From assembly GCA_030512335.1 (NCBI GenBank), contig JAULSU010000001.1, forward strand, positions 7,192,001 to 7,256,000: a DNA stretch of 64,000 nt, written 5' to 3'. The DNA is from Immersiella caudata (Eukaryota > Ascomycota > Sordariomycetes > Sordariales > Lasiosphaeriaceae). A program made the position numbers and the translations under genes. Positions 57,081-64,000 of the stretch are shown piece after piece. The notes below the pieces were generated by a model. The model saw nothing but the letters and a program-made list of their open reading frames with translations. It ran no database searches and was not told the DNA's origin. The number at the start of each line of letters is the position of its first letter. The stretch's first letter is position 1.

Positions 57081-57660
57081 TGTATCTGTCCGGATTGGTG
57101 GTTTCATGGTTCGTAGATTCCCAGAGGTTACGCATTTGATAGACAGCATACCTCCTTCGATGGCTATTCTGGTCTTGTGGATTTTTGTAAAATTGGGCGT
57201 TTCCGAGTTGGTAGCCCGCAAAAGTCTTTAGGAATGAAACTTGCGCGTTTGTATTTTTTCAGTGGATTTACAGAGACATGATGTCGTAATAATCCCACCC
57301 TGTCGCAGTGGAGACAATTGGCATGGTTCTTCTACGCACTTTCAAGCAAGCCAGAGGCCTGTAAATGTCCTCAGATCGATGGCTGTCAGAAAATGGTGAC
57401 CAAGCCCACATGGGTGTTCAAATGTGGGGCAATCTGCCAAGATTTTTTGTGGCTGGTGTATGTGGCTTTGAACCCACCAGCCCTAGGCGGGCAATATCCG
57501 CCTCGCACATTCCCAAAATTTCGCGCTTCTGACTTACGAAAACCGACACCACATACAACGTCCCTTGCAGTCGCCGTCGACGAAGGTAAAACCGCCTAAA
57601 ATACTGCCACGATACACACGAGCTATACTAACCTGATTGACTGATAGACTAACCGCCAAA
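57081..57660. promoter_or_regulatory. 3' region of VAS1 and promoter of eL37
   Basis: 580 bp, no supported gene. The plus frame 57318-57599 has no recognisable content. Confidence 0.45.
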
Positions 57661-58369
57661 ATGAGTACGTTCCCAATTCCTGCCCTGCAGCCGTCATATT
57701 CGATCGTCGCTCCCCTCCAAACCGATCCTCTCGAGCAGCGATTCAATGCCGGAACCGCTTGAGCTCTACATGGCGCTCCTGCACGACATCCAAAACGATA
57801 TATTGATAGAGGCCATGACCGCTGACCTTTGAAATTACAGCTAAGGGAACCTCCAGCTTTGGCAAGCGGTACGTTCGGTCTCGGAATGGCCTCGTTCACC
57901 AACAAAAATGCTGACTCCTTAAATAGCCACACCAAGACCCACGGCATCTGCAGACGTTGCGGGTAAGTCGACACCGAAATCTCGCGCTTGGAATCGAGGA
58001 AAGGACGATTCGGAACGCGGAATTGCCGATGACGAGGAACGAAAGTTGACCACATCTCTACTACCAGTCGCCGCTCTATGCACAACCAGAAGCACACCTG
58101 CGCATCGTGCGGATACCCCGCTGCCAAGACCCGCAAGTGTACGTCGAGTTCTTCGCATGTGGAGATATTTTCCGTGCCTCCATGCATGCGGTTAGGAAGG
58201 GCGATACTGACAGGGCATATCAGACAACTGGTCCGAGAAGGCGAAGCGCAGAAAGGTTACCGGCACCGGCCGCATGCGGTACCTCAGCACTGTCGCGAGG
58301 AAGTTCAAGAACGGATTCCAGACTGGCGCCCCCAAGGGCTCGCGGGGACCTTTGACCGCCTCCGCATGA
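57661..58369 (+). CDS. RPL37: 60S ribosomal protein eL37
   Basis: Five exons, 57661-57664, 57841-57868, 57927-57962, 58068-58138 and 58224-58369, give 94 residues. The first coding exon is only four bases, ATG plus one, followed by a 176-nt intron, an arrangement common in fungal ribosomal protein genes. Sequence is unmistakable: TKGTSSFGKRHTKTHGICRR, a C2-C2 zinc ribbon (CRRCG...CASCG), NWSEKAKRRK and GTGRMRYL. eL37 lies near the peptide exit tunnel of the large subunit. Confidence 0.97.
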
Positions 58370-58709
58370 AGGGGGACGTGATGGACGGCGGCTGATGCGG
58401 ATGTGGATGCGGGACACGGACGACGGCAAAGGATGGTTTTCGGCGAGCGGTGTACTGGGGCTTTATGGACGGGACCAACTTCCTTTTTGCTGGTACACCC
58501 CAACATACATGCATGATTTATCGCGGAACTAGGTTCACGGTTTCACATCAAGCATAGGTCATAAAATGGCGTATCATGTTTCGCGGACGGACGACACCAT
58601 TTTCTCGGATTCATGTGAATTTGGAAGAGAGGGGTGCCACCATTTGTACAAGCTAGGCTGAAGCTCAGCGTGCGGTGTGAAGGGAGGCGAGAGCCTGAGG
58701 ACACAGGAT
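58370..58709. other. Convergent 3' regions of eL37 and ELP6
   Basis: 340 bp with no supported feature. Confidence 0.5.
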
Positions 58710-59709
58710 TTATTGTCCTCGCTCGAATACCCGCACGCCCGCATCCCCTCCAACATGATACAATAACTCCCTCTCTTCGACCAATGCTCCAGAATCATCG
58801 CCACCACTTGTGATTCTCATGACGCCACTCACGTCTTTCGCAGTGCCCGTATCCAGCAGGCGCAGACTTACGACGGTCTGTGCTTCATGTGCCAATGACA
58901 TGACAAACGAAACATGTTCTTTCTCCAGCCCTGTCGTCTGCGCGTTGATCAACGGCTCGTCCGCAGACAGTGTAATCACCGCCGCATGTGTATTCTGTAA
59001 ACCCTAACATCAGCACAATTTCCTCATCAGCCCCAGGCAGCAATAGCCTACTCACCTCTCTCAGCTCAAGCAACACCTCCCGTAGCTCAACCCCCACGAT
59101 ACCGCCCTCCCCTCCCGCAGCTGCAAGCAGGAAATCCAACTGGTCAACCACTAACACAACCTCACGCCCCTTCGCAGCCAGCTCATCCACCGCCATTCGC
59201 AACACCCTCCCAACCTCGATGACCGCCGGATTAGTAATCGTCCACCTCCCTCCTCCCGCTGAGCCTCCACCCGGAGCTGCTCGCACGGGAAGCCCCCTCT
59301 GCGCCAACAAACCCCCTCCTACTCCCCTTTGCACCGGCGCCGGCGCCGGCGCCGCCCCCTCCCCATTCACCCCTCCCAGAAACAACCTCCCCAAACCATC
59401 AACAAACCCAAACCTTCCCCTCCTACTCAACCCCTCCAGATCAACACCTAGCCGTCCGGCACCCTCCTTCCAAAAGTTAAAATCCCTCAGGAAGCTCACC
59501 AAGAGAACGCTGACTTCTTTGTCCTTTTCACCTAGTCCTGTAGGCTGTTGGCGAGCAGGTAGCGTGGCAGGGGCTTTCAGGAACGAGTAGAGATATCTGA
59601 GGACGAGCCAGTTGGTGCTTGCGCCAAGGATACCGGTTAGAACGACGAGGGCTGCTTCGTCTGGTAAGGCGAGGTAGGGCTCCAGATGGTGAGGGAGCGT
59701 GCGAGACAT
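58710..59709 (-). CDS. ELP6: Elongator complex subunit 6
   Basis: Exons 59709-59056 and 58994-58710 give 312 residues, phase 0 join. The protein has a RecA-like fold without an obvious Walker A: LVVLTGILGASTNWLVLRYL at the start, SVLLVSFLRDFNFWKEGAGRLGVDLE, REVVLVVDQLDFLLAA as the Walker B-like strand, then ITLSADEPLI and FVMSLAHEAQTVVSLRLLDTG. This is the Elp6 pattern; Elp4-Elp5-Elp6 form a hexameric ring that binds tRNA in Elongator-dependent wobble uridine modification. A GC-rich patch at about 59339-59353 (GGCGCC repeats) encodes an APAPAP insert. TRM44 in the same window also modifies tRNA, but the two are far apart and not co-oriented as a unit. Confidence 0.88.
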
Positions 59710-60205
59710 GATGCTGCAGAGGTGCGGATTTATTTGATATTATAGCTTGGAATTCGTGACTGAGGCTCAAAATATTTGGCGGGGCACTTGAAAGCATTGG
59801 GTGTGAGATAGAGGGGCAGATGCCAATGCACAGTGCAGTAAGCAAACCCGCACCGTGTGCTCTCCTTTCACAGGGAGTTCAGGTCTTGGGGGAAATAGCT
59901 TCACGAAGACCGATTGGGGTTCTTTTTATGAAATCGAATCTGTTATTGCTGAATATTCCTTAACATCACCATATGCTACATGTCAACATTTCGAGGACTC
60001 GCTCGTCCAAGCTCAAAGATCCCTCGCGAGATATATCCGATGCAGAACACCTAGCAATGCTTAGTGTGGATGCAAGACGGCCTAGACGCTCCTCTCGAGC
60101 TTCTTCCAGTCAAGAAACATAAACAGACGCAGGCTGAAAACCAATGCCACCCGAACCCCGTGAAATGTCATGCCCCCTTCAAAACCGAACCTTCTTGAAG
60201 TTGAC
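59710..60205. other. Intergenic, promoter of ELP6 and 3' side of MFS gene
   Basis: About 500 bp; no supported gene. Confidence 0.45.
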
Positions 60206-62466
60206 CTAGAACCTTTCCATAAAGTTCTTTCTGACTGTCCACATACGAGCCCTCTTTCCGTAGATGTACATTGGGATCGTGAAAAGCAGCAGAATAAGCT
60301 GAATGATGCCAACCCAGATGTACACCTTCTTTGGTCCATCAGAAGTCAGCCATCCAGTGATGAACAAGCTGAAGACAAGTCCGTGGAAAATGTTCTTGCT
60401 GAAGTTGAGCGTCACCAAGGCCTCGCCGGCATACTGTCTGTAGCTGTCGACACAGAATGTGATGCTCGTGGTCGACCCTAAGGAGCAGCCGAAGGACACG
60501 ATGCCGAAAAAGACAGTGGGGACCATGTAATGGTCGCCCATCTGTGCTGTCCAGCCAAATCCCATCAGGCCAATAACCGTTGTAATCGCCACCGGAATAG
60601 CCATGACCAGTCTGAACTCGGGCTCGTAGAGCCCACCGTTGCGGCGGGCCATTGCTTTGACAATGATATCTGAAACCTTGCCCGCAACTGCGGTTCCCAG
60701 GACGCCACCGACAAACGGACTAATGTAGACCAGACCAGTCTGGAGAGCGTCGAAGTGGTAGGGGTGCCCCTCTCGGTAGATTACTGCAACTGACTCCGAG
60801 ATCACAATAAGCCATCCCACAGAGCAGGAGTAAACGACCGCAGACCAGAGAACCGCAGGGTAAGAAAAGAGGATGAGCGGTCTGATGGCAACCTTGTACC
60901 ACTTGTCGTTGGTGAGACGGCCGTTGTAGGGCTTGAGTGCCTGGACAAATGACTTGGCAGGCATATCGCGCAGGTTCGATGTGTATGCTTGCTGGGTTAC
61001 CATGCGAGCACTTGACACTGATTGGGATTCGCTATCGGTGGTGTAGTCTCGGTTCCCCGGCCCTTTTTTGGGTGAGGCGTTTTCAGCAGGAGCTGCTGTC
61101 TCTTCTGCCGGCGTGGGCTTCAAGCCGAGGGGAACGGCTGAATTGTCCGATGATGACCCAGCTCTCGGCAACGGCGTCACGGGTCGCTTTACGTCAGGGG
61201 TTGCGGCCTTCTCCTCCCCTTGCTCCACAACTTCGGGCTCGGCCGCAAACCCAACACGAACTGTCTTGTCACACTGCTGCGGTTCCGAAGTGACTGGAGC
61301 AGCCTCGATCCCTTGAATTTCCGCGGGTGTGCCGGCTGGGACTCCCGCCTGTGGTACACCGTGCTTCGAAGAGTACCGGCGGAAGAAGTTTGGTCGGCTG
61401 GACGCTTTCCGTGCAACCTTTGGGACGGGTCTCCTGTCCCAGAAGGTCTCCGGGACAAACAAGAAGAGCAAAACCCCACAGAAGGCAACAACTATAGCGA
61501 CAATCCTGCGTCCAGTCAGTTAGCTCGTATTCACATGCCTTTGAAAAAGCCTCGACGTACCAGAATACCCAACGCCAGCCCATCGTCTGCATAATCGCTG
61601 CACTGACAAGGGGAACCAGATTCTTGCCGCCAAGAAGCAACAGGGTGTAGATGCCAATCCGGAATGCACGTTCGTGGAGAAAGAAGATCTCCGCTATGGT
61701 TGCAGACGGAAGACATTCGACAGGACTCACGGCAATGCCCTGGAGGATACGCGCCAGAACCAGAGACGTAAAGTTTGGCGACACGGCACACCAGATGGAC
61801 GAGATAATGAAAAGGACGGCGCCGAAGAGGTAAACTGGTCTCTTTCCGTACAGAATGGCCGTGGGCGAGAAAACAACTGAGCCAACGCCCATGCCCATCA
61901 TGAAGAGACCAGTGGTCAGCGACACGGTAGGAACATCAACATCAAGATCGTCGGCAACGTCTCCGAACCCCGCGGCAAGGATAGGGGTCATGCCGCCGCC
62001 GACCATGCAGAAGAGGCCCAGTGAGATGAGAGCCGAGTCTCTTTTCCATGGTGCCCAGTTGAGAGGATCGTTGGCCGAGTCCTCCGGCTGCGGATCCAAT
62101 ATGATCTTGCCGTCGCTGGTCATCTTTTTGGGGTCCGCTGGAGGTGCTGAGGTTTGAGCGATGCCGGTGGGAATGGACGAATGAGACGTCCTCGCCGGCG
62201 CGTTACGCAGACCCAAGGGCTGATTGCGGTCGGGAGCCAGCAGCAGAACTGAACCTGTTTTCAAGTGTCAGGGCGCGTGAAGCTCTGCATCGTATGTCGC
62301 GGATAAGCGCACCTGGAACCTCCACGGTCACTCTGTCGTTCAGAATGCCCATGTTCCACTTGTCCGGGCCAGTCTTCTCGGCGGTTTCTCGATTTTCTAT
62401 CGAGGAACGTTGGAGTAAGGACCGCCATCTTGACTGCTTGACCGAATTCTCTATGTTCGGCGCCAT
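60206..62466 (-). CDS. Major facilitator superfamily transporter
   Basis: Exons 62466-62313, 62254-61561 and 61505-60206 give 715 residues and all phases agree. A hydrophilic N-terminus of about 105 residues ends at NDPLNWAPWKRD, a block typical of fungal DHA1-type MFS proteins. Six helices follow (ALISLGLFCMVGGGMTPIL onward, with the loop motif YGKRPVYLFGAV and VLARILQGIAVSPVECLPSATI), a long cytosolic loop of about 150 residues rich in Pro, Ala, Ser and Glu, then six more helices. Members export drugs, polyamines or toxic compounds at the plasma membrane; the substrate cannot be inferred. It has no metabolic cluster around it. Confidence 0.92.
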
Positions 62467-63113
62467 CCAGAGGCTCTGCGCGGGGTTCGTCCGACAAGCT
62501 TAAAAAGTTGAGATGAGAAGCAATATGGATTGGCTAATAAGGACGGTAATAGGACAAGAAAGCTCCGCGTGAACTTAGGCGTGTGCTAGGAAAGGAATCG
62601 GAGGTAAATAAGGGATTTAGGTGCGTATCCAAGACTGACTATGCATGGTTTAAGAGGAAGATTGCGGAGTGTCCAACGGCGAAGGCCAAGCTGCGTGGGG
62701 AGAGATGACGGGTTCGTGCAGATATGGCAAGCACGGATCGGCGATGTCTCAATTTGATCAGGAAATTGAATCCATCAAGTGCATCAGCAAACTGCGGGAC
62801 TCGTTGCTTCCAAGATACAATGTCGCAGGAGGAACAACGGCTGGACTCTGGGCAACCGCGCTGAACGCGTCAAGTGACGGTTGGGGATGTGGCGGATGGT
62901 CGCTAAAGAATGAGAAGAGCCCACTCTACCCCGTATTGACTTGCCAATGGAGCTAATGATACTCGGCACCTCCCCTCATGACAGCTATTCACGAGCTGCC
63001 AAGCAGGCTCAAGAGAATGTCGGTCAGGGAAAACTAAGGTTGTGGGCACCTGGGCGGCGTTGAAGCGAGGAGTTGTGTCATGTTCTTGGCGACGAGACTT
63101 GAGCACCAAAAGT
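62467..63113. other. Promoter region of the MFS gene
   Basis: No supported gene. The plus frame 62669-62956 starts at a non-ATG codon and shows no domain. Confidence 0.4.
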
Positions 63114-63970
63114 CTAGCCACAATGGCGCGAAGATGGGGAGGGCAGTGAAGAAATGCAGGGGGCGGGATGCCTCAGAAGCCAAATAATCAAGTCTACTTC
63201 TTCCGTGATCACTCGCTCTGAAGAAGCAACATCGCCTCCTACTTTACCTGCCCAGGGCGTGTACAAGACAAGGCCCTCGTGTTTCCATTCTACGGTCTCC
63301 CATCCATCTTCTGTTCGCTTGCGGGAATGGAGATCGAGAGAGGCGAGAAGTCTAGGCCCCGCTGCTGGAGCCGCTGCTACATGCATTACTCGAGCGGGCC
63401 CGGGTGGTACCCCGTTCGTGGTGGGCAGTCATTCAGCATCTGACAACGGCAGGATGAAGGAGGACGGCACGGCGAGGGCGGTTTTGATCCACTGGCAAAG
63501 CTCAACACAGCTGAGGCCCTCACGAGACTTGAATCTGTGTGAGAGGGTGGGCTGAGGTGCCGATTTTGCCGGGCGCGACGTCGCCAAAAGACCCTGAGAA
63601 AATGCATGATGACGCAAATGGAACGATGTTGAAATTGTGGCTGGCAAGCTTCCCCGGACCCTCAGAAATGGCTTTTTCGACCAATCAGGATCGCAATAGC
63701 CTGCCAGGACAGCAATTGACGTCCCTGGAAGCGCGATCCTCTCGTGTCGCTTGCTGGTGTGACACTTGACCAGACACAATTGTCCGCTGTCGAAGAGCCG
63801 CAGAGCCTCAACATGCTGGGCGTACGACCGACGCTATCGGGGCCTGTCCCACGGGTCGGGCTCCCTTTCGCCTGCAACCTCCAGCCATCGTTTGCGAGGT
63901 CCCACGCGTTCTTTTCGACGTCACGAAAATTATGTACAAAGAACCAGGTGTTCGCATCGTGAGTAGCCAT
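63114..63970 (-). CDS. Possible unknown gene at the window edge
   Basis: A Met at 63970 opens a frame with natural-looking composition (MATHDANTWFFVHNFRDV, NAWDLANDGWRLQAKG). A second minus-strand stretch, about 63350-63150, also looks coding (TEDGWETVEWKHEGLVLYT, ERVITEEVDLIIWLLR). I could not find introns that join them in phase, and no family is recognised. It may be a small multi-exon gene or two unrelated frames. Confidence 0.3.
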
Positions 63971-64000
63971 GGACTACCTAGACGCGCGAATATGTATGAT

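Noticed and set aside
60206..62466. Secondary-metabolite cluster around the MFS gene.
   Set aside because: Neighbours are ELP6, eL37 and VAS1; no synthase, P450 or cluster regulator is present.

Overview
The window is a piece of nuclear chromosome from a filamentous ascomycete, most likely a Sordariomycete. The evidence is many short GT-AG introns (about 45-90 nt), short intergenic spaces, gene families typical of Pezizomycotina (Flc/Pkd2-type TRP protein, Eos1, intradiol dioxygenase, Dur3-type symporter), and one AT-rich, CpG-poor island that looks like the product of repeat-induced point mutation. The genus cannot be fixed from the sequence alone. I recognise no virus, toxin gene, rRNA, tRNA or CRISPR array.

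Layout. 0.6-3.5 kb: TRP-like membrane protein (+). 3.5-9.1 kb: accessory stretch with weak gene candidates, an AT-rich island (about 7.14-8.43 kb) holding short perfect hairpins, and a probable solo LTR (8430-8729). 9.1-11.8 kb: intradiol (hydroxyquinol-type) dioxygenase (+), convergent with tRNA methyltransferase TRM44 (-), 11 bp apart. 12.7-16.7 kb: eIF1 (+), EOS1 (-), Mba1/mL45-like mitochondrial ribosome protein (+). 17.5-20.0 kb: SSS-family transporter (-). 21.3-26.3 kb: three-RRM RNA-binding protein with a Gly/Gln-rich tail and a 1.3 kb repeat-filled first intron (-). 27.4-30.7 kb: no supported gene. 30.8-33.3 kb: CIA30 complex I assembly factor (-) and an arginine-rich splicing-type protein (-). 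34.1-38.3 kb: a 1381-residue protein carrying both a JmjC and a SET domain (+). 39.1-40.5 kb: a second RRM protein, apparently frameshifted (-). 41.3-43.5 kb: AP endonuclease APN2 (-). 44.0-44.9 kb: COX13 (+). 45.4-47.8 kb: APC5 (-). 49.6-52.2 kb: PA-RING transmembrane ubiquitin ligase (-). 53.6-57.1 kb: valyl-tRNA synthetase with two in-frame starts (+). 57.7-58.4 kb: ribosomal protein eL37 (+). 58.7-59.7 kb: ELP6 (-). 60.2-62.5 kb: MFS transporter (-). The last 1.5 kb holds at most a partial unknown gene.

Most genes are unrelated housekeeping genes: translation and tRNA modification (SUI1, VAS1, RPL37, TRM44, ELP6), mitochondria (MBA1-like, CIA30, COX13), DNA repair (APN2), cell cycle (APC5), RNA biology (two RRM proteins, splicing-type protein). 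They are not a pathway cluster. Exon models were built by hand from splice motifs, reading-frame phase and family conservation. Except for the 39-40 kb RRM gene, every multi-exon model closes in frame.

The most unusual item is the JmjC-SET fusion: a putative demethylase and a putative methyltransferase in one polypeptide, with intact JmjC iron ligands and a SET core whose usual final tyrosine reads as phenylalanine.
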